From: Fulvimarina pelagi HTCC2506
GTDB taxonomy: Bacteria > Pseudomonadota > Alphaproteobacteria > Rhizobiales > Rhizobiaceae
Assembly (NCBI RefSeq): GCF_000153705.1
Contig: NZ_DS022272.1
Span: 124,001 to 188,000, forward strand
Direction: 5' to 3'
DNA length: 64,000 bases
The position numbers and the translations under genes are program-made. This document shows positions 16,764 to 27,200 of this stretch, one piece after another (the first letter of the stretch is position 1; every line of letters starts with the position of its first letter). Below the pieces are notes generated by a model. The model was not told where the DNA came from and did no database searches. It saw only the letters and a list, made by a program, of their open reading frames with translations.

Positions 16764-18779
16764 ATGGATCTCACCAGCGAAGAAATTGCCCACTTCATCG
16801 GTCTGTTTGCACTGACCGACGACTCGATGCGCGAGCGGATCTCATATGACCCGTTCCATCTGAACGGGCGGAGAGCGGAGCCGGATGCCGAACTTCCGCT
16901 CGAGGGTGTCGAAATTGCCGACAGTTTCGAACTGACGCCCTTCCGGCCGAACATCGTTTACAATCCCCCGTCGTTTCAAATCGTACCTGCAGCCGCTGGC
17001 CCGATACCGATACCGATGTCGCCCGACGTGCCGATGCCGGATGTCTGGCTGACGCAGAACACGAGCGTATTCCCCTTCTATGGGACTCCCTATTTCGAGT
17101 TTGACTTTCCACTCTTTCAGCAGTTGCGGATTGTTCTCGAGTTCACGGTAAAGCCTGCTTTCCTCGAGATCGAACCACCGGGCCAGATCGCGGTCGTTAT
17201 CCACCAGTACAACTCCATCAGTGATATCGACATCATCGAATTCAAGGACGGCATGTTCGATGGCATGGATTTCGGGCGAGGTTCGGAACGGATCGATGAG
17301 CTTCTGACGACCGCCGGCAGGCTGGATCCAAACGATCTCGAACTCTTGCCTCCTGGGTCGGAAGCGGCGATCGCCGACATGGTTGCGGAGATCGTCGAAC
17401 TTGCGGCAGGGATTGATGCGGAACCATCGGGAGCTGACGCCGACTACGCGTTCGTCATACGGGGCGAGTCCGCGGTCGGAGCGTTTGTCGACGGCAAGCT
17501 CGTCGATCTGCCACCGGTGCTTTCCGAGTTTCAGCCGCGACGGCATGACGCCGAGCCCGAGGAAGGCAGTTTGGAACAGTCGCATTTCGACCCAGAAACC
17601 GGCGAGCATCAACAACAGGCCGGGTTCGAAGTCGTGGCTGGCGGAAATCGCCTTATCAACGAGACCGGCATTCTCGACGCGATGCTCACATCGCCACTGA
17701 TGTATGTCCTCGGCAATTACACGAGTATCGACCTGATCGTTCAGACCAATATCGTATCAGACCACGACGCTATCGAAGCTGGTTTCACAAATCACTCGCC
17801 CGTCAGCGAGGCCTACAACGTCGCCGTTCGTTTGATCGAAGCAAACGACCCTTTCGAAGGAATCGATCAGTCATCGCTGAGCCTTCCGGCAAATTTCAGG
17901 ATCACGACACTTGGGGGCAATTACGTCAATATCGATTGGATCAAGCAGACGAATTACGTCATCGATGACGACTGGATCGGCGTCACCAGAAGCGGCACTT
18001 CCACCTTCATCACTACGGGTGAAAACCTCGCCGTCAACGCGTCCTATCTGACCGAAATAGGAATGTCATTCGATTTGATCGTGGTTCTCGGCGATGTCTG
18101 GAAGGCCAACGTCATCTTTCAGTCGAACATCTTCGCGGACGACGACACCGTTTGGCGCGACTCACCGCTCGGAAATTCCAGTTACGATCTCGAGAGTGGC
18201 AACAATCTCGCATGGAACGAGGCATCCATCACCCATGTGGGCGGGACGAGCTTCGCGCCGCTGAGTCCTGAAGCCAAGAACTTTGCCGAAGCGGTCAAGG
18301 GCGGGCCAACCTACATCACATACGAGATGTTGCAGAACGAGAATTTTGCCGGCTTCGGCACGCTCGATGTCCTGGTGATCGAGGGCGATTATCTCGATCT
18401 CACATATGTCGAACAGCGGAATATTCTCTCCGACAGTGACAACCTGCTGATCGACGAGGGCGACGGACCCCTCGGTCCGAACGAAATCTCGTTGGCCCAG
18501 AACGAAGCAATCAACATCGCTTCCATCATCAAATACGGAGTCGACCAGCACGTCGAGGTTGGCGGCACGGTCTATTCAGAAGCGGCTATCTATCAGGCCG
18601 GCTTCCTCGACGTCGACGACCCGGACGACGCCCCGGTACTCGATGACCTTGCAAGCGAGGCTGTCGTCTTCCTCGCGGACGAAATGTTGAAGAACGACGA
18701 CACGTGCGCGAACGATGAACTCGAACGGCAGGTCCAAGACCAGGATGCCGATGACCTTATGCAGACGATGCTGGCGTAA
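16764..18779 (+). CDS. Repeat protein with G-N-Y...Q-x-N...D-x-D units, likely type I secretion substrate
   Basis: 671 acidic residues from the ATG at 16764, preceded by AGGTTGAG. No signal peptide or membrane helix is seen. Four degenerate repeats lie near residues 314, 382, 440 and 537: VLGNYTSIDLIVQTN, TLGGNYVNIDWIKQTN, VLGDVWKANVIFQSN and IEGDYLDLTYVEQRN, each followed by an acidic turn (VSDHD, VIDDD, FADDD, LSDSD). The pattern suggests stacked beta strands with possible calcium-binding turns. The GGNY element also ends the upstream protein. Its position just before the exporter genes supports type I secretion. I know no named family for it. Confidence 0.75.
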   Translation: MDLTSEEIAHFIGLFALTDDSMRERISYDPFHLNGRRAEPDAELPLEGVEIADSFELTPFRPNIVYNPPSFQIVPAAAGPIPIPMSPDVPMPDVWLTQNTSVFPFYGTPYFEFDFPLFQQLRIVLEFTVKPAFLEIEPPGQIAVVIHQYNSISDIDIIEFKDGMFDGMDFGRGSERIDELLTTAGRLDPNDLELLPPGSEAAIADMVAEIVELAAGIDAEPSGADADYAFVIRGESAVGAFVDGKLVDLPPVLSEFQPRRHDAEPEEGSLEQSHFDPETGEHQQQAGFEVVAGGNRLINETGILDAMLTSPLMYVLGNYTSIDLIVQTNIVSDHDAIEAGFTNHSPVSEAYNVAVRLIEANDPFEGIDQSSLSLPANFRITTLGGNYVNIDWIKQTNYVIDDDWIGVTRSGTSTFITTGENLAVNASYLTEIGMSFDLIVVLGDVWKANVIFQSNIFADDDTVWRDSPLGNSSYDLESGNNLAWNEASITHVGGTSFAPLSPEAKNFAEAVKGGPTYITYEMLQNENFAGFGTLDVLVIEGDYLDLTYVEQRNILSDSDNLLIDEGDGPLGPNEISLAQNEAINIASIIKYGVDQHVEVGGTVYSEAAIYQAGFLDVDDPDDAPVLDDLASEAVVFLADEMLKNDDTCANDELERQVQDQDADDLMQTMLA

Positions 18780-18793
18780 AGGGGGGTAGCATC

Positions 18794-20983
18794 TTGGACA
18801 GTATTTCAGGCGATCTCGACGAGAGACGGACTTCGTCTTCCTCCTCGCGCAGTATTGGAGAAGAATGGGCCGAAAAGATGTCGGCCGCCCTTGAACAGTT
18901 GAGGGAGATTGCGAAGGAAGAAGCAGATCGAAGTGCCGACACGGCAAGCAAATCCCAAGATATGCATCCGCACGACGGCGGTTCGGCGAATACTCGCGCC
19001 GAGGAGAGAGCTTCTCGGTCTTCGGAGGCTCGACATTTTCAGGAACACACTGAAGAACGAGGCCCGACGAGTGAAGCCCCGACCCGGACGACAGAACGAC
19101 CGACATCTGAGACGATTTCCACGGTAGGGCCTGAGACTCCGTTTGCTGCGAAGACGATCGATCTCGAAAGCGGCCCAATTCGAGCTTCGGGGCCCGGTGG
19201 GCCACCGAAAGGGACGGATGGAAACGGTCGCGGCGGTGGCGGTGGTAACGGAGGCGGATTCCACAAACGGCTCGGTCCTGTCGACTTCTCTGGGAACCTT
19301 CGCGAAGGTCTTGCTGCAATACGGCACAACCTCATGATCGTAATGGTCTTTACCTGTGCCACGAACCTGCTGGTTCTCGCCATTCCGATCTATCTTTTCC
19401 AGATCTCGGATCGCGTACTGACCAGCCGCTCTCTCGATACTCTCTGGATGCTGACCGTGGTGATCGTCGGCGCCGTCGTGCTCAACGCGGTTTTCGATGC
19501 CGTACGGCGCTTCATCCTGATGCGAACGGCCGTCCAATGTGCAGCGAAGCTCGGCGCTCCGATACTGAGCGCGGCGGCACGCGCATCGCTGCATAGCAAT
19601 GGGAAAGAATACCAGACGCTTGGCGATCTCCAGCAGATGCGTGCCTTTCTGACTTCGGGCACGCTGCTGTCGATGCTCGATGTTCCCTTCGCACCACTTT
19701 TCATCTTCGGCATTTTCCTAGTGCATCCGCATCTCGGCTCGATCGTCATAATCACCGCCATCGGCCTTCTGGTTATCGCCATGATCAACCAGAAATTGAC
19801 GGAGAAGCCCTTCGCCACCGCCAATCTCCATCTCGGACGTGCCAACGTCCACCTCGACTCGATGTCTCGCAACTCGCAGATCATCAATGCGCTTGCGATG
19901 ATCCCGGAGGCCGTCCAGATCTGGGGGCGTGACACGGCCGCCTCCCTGACAGCGCAGGTGCGAGCGCAGGATCGCAACATTGTCGCCGCGGCCTTCTCAA
20001 AGGCGTTTCGCCTGCTGACACAGGTCGCGATGCTCGGTTGGGGTGCTTATCTTGCAATACAGGGCGAGATCACCGGCGGCATGGTGATCGCCGCCTCGAT
20101 CATCGCGGGACGTGCGCTGCAACCGATCGAAGGCGCGATCGAGGGTTGGAACCAGTTTTCGCTTTCGCGATCAGCCTTTGCTCGCATCTCCGCTCTGCTC
20201 AAAGCGTCTCCACTGAACTTTGAACGCCTCGTGCTACCCAACCCGCAAGGGCGCCTCGACGTCGAGCGTCTGCTCTATGTCCCCGAGGGCACCAAGCGCG
20301 TCGTCCTCAATGCACTCAGTTTTTCACTTAAGGCGGGCGATTCGCTGGCGATCATCGGAGACTCCGGCGCTGGTAAGACGACCCTCGGAAAGATGCTCGT
20401 CGGCTCGATCCTGCCGACCTCCGGCGCCGTGCGGCTCGACCTTATGGACCTGCGCAACTGGGACCAACGTCAGTTCGGTCTGAACATCGGCTATCTGCCG
20501 CAGGACGTTCAACTCTTCCCTGGCACGATCAAGGACAACATCGCCCGAATGCGTCCCGAGGCGGACGATGGCGACATCTATGAGGCCGCGCGACTGGCGG
20601 ATGTCCACGAAATGATCGCCTCCCTGCCACAGGGCTATGAAACAATCGTCGCTGCGGATGGATCGCCGCTTTCGGGTGGCCAGAAGCAGCGCATCGCGCT
20701 AGCGCGGGCGTTTTTCGGCAATCCGAGACTGATCGTGCTCGACGAACCGAATTCCAACCTCGACACCGCCGGTGACGCGGCACTGGCTCGTGCGATCGAA
20801 CATGCCAAGAGCAAGGGCATTACGGTCGTCACGATCACTCAGAAGCCGACGATACTTGGAAGCGTGGATAAGATCATGGTGCTGTCGCAAGGCAGTATCG
20901 CCCTCTTCGGACAGCGACGCGAGGTCCTGAAATCTCTCGCTGAGCGATCGAAAGGGAATCGGCTCGGCGGACAGCCAGGTTGA
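18794..20983 (+). CDS. Type I secretion ABC exporter (PrtD/LapB-type permease-ATPase)
   Basis: 729 residues; inner-membrane ABC half-transporter that feeds substrates through a HlyD/TolC channel. The start is TTG at 18794 behind GGGGGGT. Residues 1 to about 165 are an unusual hydrophilic, Ser/Thr/Glu- then Gly-rich extension. The membrane domain follows with about six helices from around residue 175, and the ATPase has Walker A GDSGAGKTT (522-530), signature LSGGQKQR (about 625) and Walker B LIVLDEP (about 646). No peptidase C39 domain is present, so substrates are not cleaved at a double-Gly leader. The next gene overlaps or abuts the stop. Confidence 0.9.
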   Translation: MDSISGDLDERRTSSSSSRSIGEEWAEKMSAALEQLREIAKEEADRSADTASKSQDMHPHDGGSANTRAEERASRSSEARHFQEHTEERGPTSEAPTRTTERPTSETISTVGPETPFAAKTIDLESGPIRASGPGGPPKGTDGNGRGGGGGNGGGFHKRLGPVDFSGNLREGLAAIRHNLMIVMVFTCATNLLVLAIPIYLFQISDRVLTSRSLDTLWMLTVVIVGAVVLNAVFDAVRRFILMRTAVQCAAKLGAPILSAAARASLHSNGKEYQTLGDLQQMRAFLTSGTLLSMLDVPFAPLFIFGIFLVHPHLGSIVIITAIGLLVIAMINQKLTEKPFATANLHLGRANVHLDSMSRNSQIINALAMIPEAVQIWGRDTAASLTAQVRAQDRNIVAAAFSKAFRLLTQVAMLGWGAYLAIQGEITGGMVIAASIIAGRALQPIEGAIEGWNQFSLSRSAFARISALLKASPLNFERLVLPNPQGRLDVERLLYVPEGTKRVVLNALSFSLKAGDSLAIIGDSGAGKTTLGKMLVGSILPTSGAVRLDLMDLRNWDQRQFGLNIGYLPQDVQLFPGTIKDNIARMRPEADDGDIYEAARLADVHEMIASLPQGYETIVAADGSPLSGGQKQRIALARAFFGNPRLIVLDEPNSNLDTAGDAALARAIEHAKSKGITVVTITQKPTILGSVDKIMVLSQGSIALFGQRREVLKSLAERSKGNRLGGQPG

Positions 20984-20994
20984 AGGAGAACAAC

Positions 20995-22335
20995 ATGGGA
21001 CACGCGCTAGCCAACGACAATCGCACCGAGTGGTATGCCGGAGTTCCGCGCGGTATCGGCAAGCACACAACCTTCGGGCTACTCCTCCTGTTGGCCACAT
21101 TCGGCGGGTTCGGAACCTGGGCTTTCTCTGCGCCGCTTGCCGCCGCGGTGCTTGCGCCTGGCAGCTTCGTCGCGACCGGCCAGAACAAGATCGTCCAGCA
21201 CCTCGAAGGCGGCATCATCGATGAGATTCTCGTCTCGGAGGGCGACCAGGTCTACGCCGGACAACCGATCGTGAAACTCGACGAGACCGCGGCATTCGCG
21301 AAAGACAGGCAGCTGTGGCTGAAGCACGCTCGGCTCGAGGCGATCAACGCGCGTCTCCTTGCCGAGTACGAAGCGATAGATCGGATTTCTTTCCCCACGA
21401 TCCTCACAGCGAACGCGAACGATGTCGAAATCGCCGATATCATGCGGAGCCAGGAACTGAATTTTGCCGGTGCGAGAGCAAAACTCGACACTGAGATCGA
21501 TCTCTTCGCGCGCAACACGGAAGCCCTCAATTTTCGCGCTGAGGGATACAGCCGCCAACGTGGATCGGTCGAACGTCAGCTCGGGTTCCTTCGTGAGGAG
21601 CTGAGCGGAAAAGTTGCGCTGCTGAAAAAAGGGTATATTAACAAAACGCAGGTCAACGCGCTTCAAAGGGCAATCGCGGAGTCCGAAGGCCAGATCGGCC
21701 GCTTGTCGTCGGAGATCGACGAGACGAACTCGCAAATAGCGAAGTACGAGCAGCAGGTCGAACAGGCGATTGCGGCCTATCGGCAGGCAGCGCTCGAGGA
21801 GCTCCAATCGATCGAAGCTGAACTCGACTCGGTGCGCGAAGAGCGAAACAATTCCTCGAACATCCTAAAGCGAGCGACGATCCATGCGCCCGTAGACGGC
21901 ACGATCGTGCGCCTCCACTATCACACCTCCGGCGGCGTGATCGAAAGCGGCAAACCCATCGCGGAAATAACGCCTTCGAACGTTCCGCTCATCATTGAGG
22001 TTCAGATTCCGAGGACCGATATCGACAGTGTTAAGGTAGGCCAGGAGGCGATGGTTCGCCTGAGCGCTCTCAATCAACGGACGACGCCGGTCCTTGACGG
22101 CTCGGTCTTTTACGTGTCGGCAGACGCCCTGCCAGACCGCATGAACGGTGCCGCTCAGGAAGTTTACGTAGCGCGTGTCAAACTGAGTGCCGACGAACTT
22201 GCTCGCGTCCGCGGCTTCGCACCGACGCCAGGCATGCCGACCGACATCATGATCAAGACCGCCGAGCGCACATTCTTCGATTACGTCTCCAAACCTGTCG
22301 TTGACAGCATGTCCCGAGCTTTCCGCGAGAACTGA
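20995..22335 (+). CDS. HlyD-family type I secretion periplasmic adaptor
   Basis: 446 residues. The ATG at 20995 follows AAGGAG at 20983-20988 inside the end of the exporter gene; a TTG at 20980 is less likely. It has one N-terminal membrane helix (about 25-47), a biotinyl-lipoyl half (LAPGSFVATGQNKIVQHLEGGII), a long coiled coil with KKGYINKTQVNALQRAIAE, the second lipoyl half (IHAPVDGTIVRLHYHTSGGV) and a C-terminal beta-barrel ending in a short conserved tail. It bridges the ABC exporter to an outer-membrane TolC protein, which is not encoded here. Confidence 0.92.
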   Translation: MGHALANDNRTEWYAGVPRGIGKHTTFGLLLLLATFGGFGTWAFSAPLAAAVLAPGSFVATGQNKIVQHLEGGIIDEILVSEGDQVYAGQPIVKLDETAAFAKDRQLWLKHARLEAINARLLAEYEAIDRISFPTILTANANDVEIADIMRSQELNFAGARAKLDTEIDLFARNTEALNFRAEGYSRQRGSVERQLGFLREELSGKVALLKKGYINKTQVNALQRAIAESEGQIGRLSSEIDETNSQIAKYEQQVEQAIAAYRQAALEELQSIEAELDSVREERNNSSNILKRATIHAPVDGTIVRLHYHTSGGVIESGKPIAEITPSNVPLIIEVQIPRTDIDSVKVGQEAMVRLSALNQRTTPVLDGSVFYVSADALPDRMNGAAQEVYVARVKLSADELARVRGFAPTPGMPTDIMIKTAERTFFDYVSKPVVDSMSRAFREN

Positions 22336-23173
22336 TTACAAACTCGCGGATCCTTCGTTCAGTCGAGATATGAGCCGCCTCGGATTTCCGCGGGTTCCAA
22401 TATTTTTGCAAGGCCGATCCCGAACGACGATCTGATTGTATAGACGGTAGGAGAGTTTCGGGTGCAGACACAGACGCGCGTTCAAGAACGACGTTTACGG
22501 CATTTAGAAAGTCTGACCAAAGCTGAACTGTCGTATAATCCCTAGAGCGTTCTCCGATTGAGAAGCGTCTGGACGCCATGCGTGATTCAAGCTGTCGACC
22601 GGAAAGGAGGCATCGATGGCACGGGCTTGATCGATGATTTTCGCCATCCGCTTTTTGGCAACGATGAATCAGGGCGAGAGAACCCATGCGGTAGCAGAAC
22701 GGTTCGGGATTGCGATCGCGAGAGCGGGGCGCCGGCGCTCAAAGGACCGCTTTGGGCGTTTCCAATCCTTTGTTGATGAGCGGCGCTGGCCGGTTAATCA
22801 ATTCATGCTTACAGTTTTTTGGATCGCAGTTTAGCAGTATAAGCAACACCGAGCGGCTCTGCGAACCCGATACGAAACCAACCATCGGCAACGTGTGATA
22901 GCTTCTAAACCACGCTTTCCGTAATCGTGAACCGACCTTTTGACATTGAAGCGATCCACCTGCAGGGCATAAGCAAAGCGTTTAAACAGTCGAGTTTGCC
23001 ACGCAGGCAAAAATCACACGGTACAGAAACCGCCTTTGCGAGCCCAGTGGACCACGCTAGCCCATGCCATTATCGGCGTCACTCTCATCCAAAGTGTCCG
23101 TAGCGCTTCGACAATCTGCAAAAGGCTTGCTGAGGTCAGATCGAAGACGAAACAGTTCTATGACTTTGTTCTT
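22336..23173. other. Gene-poor gap after the secretion locus
   Basis: About 840 bases between the HlyD adaptor and tRNA-Gln without an intact gene. The only coding-like sequence is a short decayed fragment near 22634-22834, reported separately. The high stop-codon density and mixed composition suggest an old insertion scar at the border of the accessory region. Confidence 0.5.
22634..22834 (+). pseudogene. Possible remnant of a helix-turn-helix protein
   Basis: The frame reads FAIRFLATMNQGERTHAVAERFGIAIAR...RRSKDRFGRFQSF. This resembles a recurring rhizobial segment in which RFLATLAxGxRxxxVAxRFGLSxxRVSQLRREL is followed by a W/FQ motif, a sigma-like HTH. The turn and the second helix are damaged, there is no proper ribosome site, and the frame stops early. 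It is therefore probably a degraded piece of such a gene. Confidence 0.3.
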
Positions 23174-23248
23174 TGGCTGGGGCGGCAGGATTCGAACCTG
23201 CGAATGGCGGCACCAAAAGCCGCTGCCTTACCACTTGGCGACGCCCCA
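23174..23248 (-). tRNA. tRNA-Gln(TTG)
   Basis: On the minus strand the acceptor arm TGGGGCG pairs with CGCCCCA, the T-arm GGTTCGAATCC is present and the anticodon loop reads TTTTGGT, giving anticodon TTG (Gln). Discriminator G and an encoded CCA end (23176-23174) are visible. The total is 75 bases with CCA. Confidence 0.95.
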
Positions 23249-23420
23249 CCATTTCTCGCCGCTCCTGAATGTCCCAGAGCGACCGAGCGGTTTCTATAGC
23301 CAACCGCGTGCGGCCTTGTAAATCGCCAACTTCGCATCGGCGCGAGTGACGCATCGTCTCGTTCCCGCAGGTGGATCGATTGCCTGAACGAAACGACGAA
23401 GGCCTGTTTCTGAAAACACG

Positions 23421-23446
23421 AAATCCCGGCGCGAGCCGGGATTTTT
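23421..23446 (-). terminator. Rho-independent terminator downstream of the phasin gene
   Basis: AAATCCCGGC (23421-23430) and GCCGGGATTT (23435-23444) form a perfect 10-bp stem with a GCGA loop. On the minus strand the stem is followed by a T-rich run (TTTCGTGTTTT); on the plus strand by TTTTT. It can therefore work in both directions, but it fits best as the end of the leftward phasin transcript. Confidence 0.8.
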
Positions 23447-23539
23447 GAGCGACCCCGATATGGTCAGGGCGACGACAGCGCAGGGACCTCATGGTCTCCC
23501 TACCGCAGAATCCTAAGGGATCGCAGGGCCGTCGAAATC

Positions 23540-24004
23540 TTACTTGGAGGCCTGCTTGGACGCTTTTTCGAAAGCTTCCTTGCCGGGCTTCATCATTTCT
23601 TGCGCAACGCTCTGCGTCAGCGTCTGTATTTCCTTGGCCTGGGTCGTGTTCAGTTCAGCTTGCTGACGCAGATAAGTCGTCTGCATCTCGATGACTTCCG
23701 AGAACGACTTTGCTCCCATCATTGCATCAAGGTGCTGAAAGCCGAGATCGGCGTTGGCCCGCATGGCGTCGAGCGCCTTCTTGGAGAGCTGGAGTGATCC
23801 CTGATGAGCGTTCTCCATGGTCGACTCGAGCGCCTTGGTCGCCTCGTCAGCAGCGGAGCGCATGCGGCCATAGGCTTCCTTGGACTGTTCCATCGACTTC
23901 TGGGTCATGGCACGGAAGGTCTCGGTCATCTTGGCCGGATCCATGCCCATCATCGCTTGCGCGTTACCCAGGCCGAACGGATCGTTGTTCTTGGCGTCTG
24001 CCAT
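23540..24004 (-). CDS. Phasin family protein
   Basis: 154-residue amphipathic helical protein. The start is the ATG at 24004 with AGGAGA just upstream; the longer open frame is not needed. The phasin core KSMEQSKEAYGRM through LDAMMGAKSFSEVIEMQTTYLRQQ is clear. Phasins coat polyhydroxyalkanoate granules and stabilise their surface; some alphaproteobacterial members are general stress proteins. The gene stands alone with its own terminator. Confidence 0.88.
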   Translation of the reverse strand: MADAKNNDPFGLGNAQAMMGMDPAKMTETFRAMTQKSMEQSKEAYGRMRSAADEATKALESTMENAHQGSLQLSKKALDAMRANADLGFQHLDAMMGAKSFSEVIEMQTTYLRQQAELNTTQAKEIQTLTQSVAQEMMKPGKEAFEKASKQASK

Positions 24005-24287
24005 CAGATCTCTCCTAGCTTGTTGAATTCTTAACGGGACAACATGATCGGCCAGGCTGTGTTCCCTACCGGCCGTCTGCCTAATTCTATAGCAACAGTT
24101 TTTGTGCATTGCAACATAGACGCTCGGCATTTTCCTCGAATGCCCGTCATTAATCCTGATCGTTGGAAGTCCGCGACGCGCCGGCCCTCGGCATGGTCTT
24201 GCCACGCTCTGACCTTTATGAATCCTTTCTTAAACGAACATGGACAGTTGAGCCCGGCATAATGAATCCACCAGAGACGGTAAGGCC

Positions 24288-27200
24288 GTGACGCCTGACG
24301 ACCTGAGCCGCAACAGCCTGCCAGACACACTGGCAGTGATGACACATCCCACCGCGAGGCGAGCCCGCCGCGCGGGGTGCTGGTCATTTGCGCTGACGGA
24401 GGATTTCTCTCGCATACTCTGGGCAAGCGAGGGCGCGGCAACGGTATTCGGCCTGAGACCCGGACCTCAGAACGAGGATCACGCAAAGCTGGCGGCCAAA
24501 ATTTCTGCTTCACTCGAGGGCGAAGCCACCGGTCGCCTGGAGATGCCGGGCGGTGAAGCAGCCGAAATCGCTGCGGAGCCAGTTGCTCTCGCAGACGGAG
24601 ACGGCAATCGTCATCGAGGGTGCACTCTCGTGGTGTCGACGGCCGGTCAGGTGAAGGAGCGCAGCCGCGAGGCCCTCGTCGCGCTTTCCGAAATTGGCAC
24701 ACAACCCGTCGCGATCTGGAGTTCGGTTCGGTCTTGGTTCGATGCGGGCTTTGGTGACGCCGAGCAGGTCTATCTCGAGGACCTCTATGACCTGAAGGAC
24801 AGCGACGACGATCGCGACATAGCCTTCCTGCCGAGCGGCAAGACCATCGGTCTCGCCAAGATCAATCGTCGGCTCATCGCAGTCTGGCATCACGGCGACA
24901 CGCGCCTTCTCGACTTCGATTTGGCCCCGGCGACCGCAAGCGCCACTGGCGGCGAGCCACATACGAGCCCCGCCGAAGCCAGTGATATGGGCGTTGAGTT
25001 TGATGCTGAAGCGGCTGTCGAAGATGAAGAAAGCGCGAATCCGCTCGCCATGCCCATCGATGAAATTGGTGCGGAGCACGCTTCTGCCAGCCGGAGCGCA
25101 GACGCTGTGTTGAGCAGCGAAGGTGACTCAAGGGTGATACCAGAACTCCCGGACTGGGCGGCAGGGTCCCCGCCCGCGATGGCGTTCATCGGTGGTGGCA
25201 TCGGCGCTGCGGCAGCTTACCATTTCGCGCAGGCGGAGATTGAGGAAGACGGCAACAGCCTCGAAGATGCCGTGGTCGAGCAATTCAGCCCGGAGGCCGG
25301 CGCCACAGACCCGTCTGAGATAGCGGAGAAGCCGAGCGGACGCGTAGATCGTCACGAAAAAGATCCGGGATTCGAGACGGGCAACGAGCCGACTTTTGTC
25401 GATGCAGACCTCGAAGTCGTTAGCGACAGCGAGTCGGTATCAGACGAGGAGGTAACTCCGATAGGTGAGGCGTCGCGGCGTCGTGCGCCGGTCCGGTCGA
25501 ACTGGTCTGGCGCATCCGCGCTCGCAGACGCGACGAGCATGGCAGCAACTCCCGAGGTCAAAGCGTCTTCGGAAGAGAGCGAAGCCGCCCATCGATCGAA
25601 ACCGTTCGATGGTGACACCCGTCAAGAAACGGCGTTTTTACCGGATGAGAGCAGGACGGTCTCATCGCCTGCCGCCGGAGAGCCGGATTTTGGCTCTTCC
25701 AAGGATTTCGTCCCCGATTTTTCCGAACGGTCCAAGCGGTTCGTCTGGAGGCTCGACCAGGAAGGCCGTTTCCATGCGCTGTCACCCGAATTCGCATCGG
25801 TCGTCGGCCCTCGCGCGGCCGACGTAATCGGTATCGCCTTCGCCGATCTAAGCGAAGCCCTCGATCTCGATCCAAGCGGTGAGATCGCGTCGCTCATCGA
25901 CCGCCGCGATACCTGGTCGGACCGCTCCGTCCTCTGGCCGGTCGAGGCGAGCGACAAGCGTGTCCCGATCGATCTCGCCGCTCTACCGGTCTATTCGCGG
26001 GATCGCAGCTTCGATGGTTTCCGCGGGTTCGGCGTGCTCCGCCCGGCCGAGGCCGAGACTGACCCGGAGAACTGGGGCAAACGGCTCGCCAATGGCGAAA
26101 CAATGCATGAAATCGTCGCTGAAGCTGTGCGCAGCCGTCCTGTCGAGGTCGCCGATTTCGGTACCGAGGACGACGACGAGGACGCCAACACGCTCGAACA
26201 GATTACGGATGATGCGAGCGGTCTGCCCGACGAAACGGAGCAGATCGTGCGGCTCGCCGACCGACGCCTTCGACGTGACGCACCTTTAAGCGACGAAGAG
26301 GCGGCCGCCTTCCGCACGATCGGCGTCGCCCTTTCCGGCAGTGAACGTGGCGGCAATCTCGACGCAGCGATCCAGACGGCCAAGGAGAAGATCGCCCTCT
26401 TCGGAGGGCCGCCATTGCTTTCATCAGCCAACATCCACCGCAAGCGGCATGCCGGCGATACCGAGGCCGGTTCCCTGTCCGAACCTCAACGACAGGGCTC
26501 CGATCTGGCAATCGCCACTGATCTGGCGGCCTATTACGGCCGCCTGCCGGTGCCGATCCTGGTTCAAAGCGGCGATCATACGGTGTTCACGAACGAGGAA
26601 TTCGCCGATCTGACCGGCTATCGCGATGCTACGGCTCTTTCAGCAGCCGGTGGGCTCGATCGCCTCTTCGACGAAAGCGAGCGCGGCGAGTGCGTGCGCC
26701 TCCGCCGAGCGAACGGAAAGACGATCGACGTAAGGGCCCGTATGCAGCGCATCACCATGCGTGGGCGGTCCTTTCTGGTCATATCTTTCTTCGCTACGCC
26801 GCGAATGACCGTGTCCGACCTTCAGCCGAAGGGCGCGCCGCTCATTACCGAGGACAAGGCGGACGATGTCGAAGCTCTCGATGCAGAGGCGAGGCTTGCT
26901 CAACTGATGGCAAGCGTCGAGGCGGCCGGCGAAGCCGTTCTGGTTCTCGATCACGAAGGCCGTGTCGAAGCCGCGAACGAGCGCGGAATTGAACTGTTCG
27001 CTTCTGCGGTGCGCCCCGATCAAGACCACGTGGCCACGAAGATGGACGACGATGGCGCCGCACCGTCCACACCGCTGCAGGGTTTTCTCTTCACGAAGCT
27101 TTTCGAAGGCGAGAGCCGATCGCTCGCCCGGGAACTCATCCGCGAGACATCTCTCGGGCTCCGGGAGGATCGTGCCGGTGGCGACGCCGATCTTGCAGTG

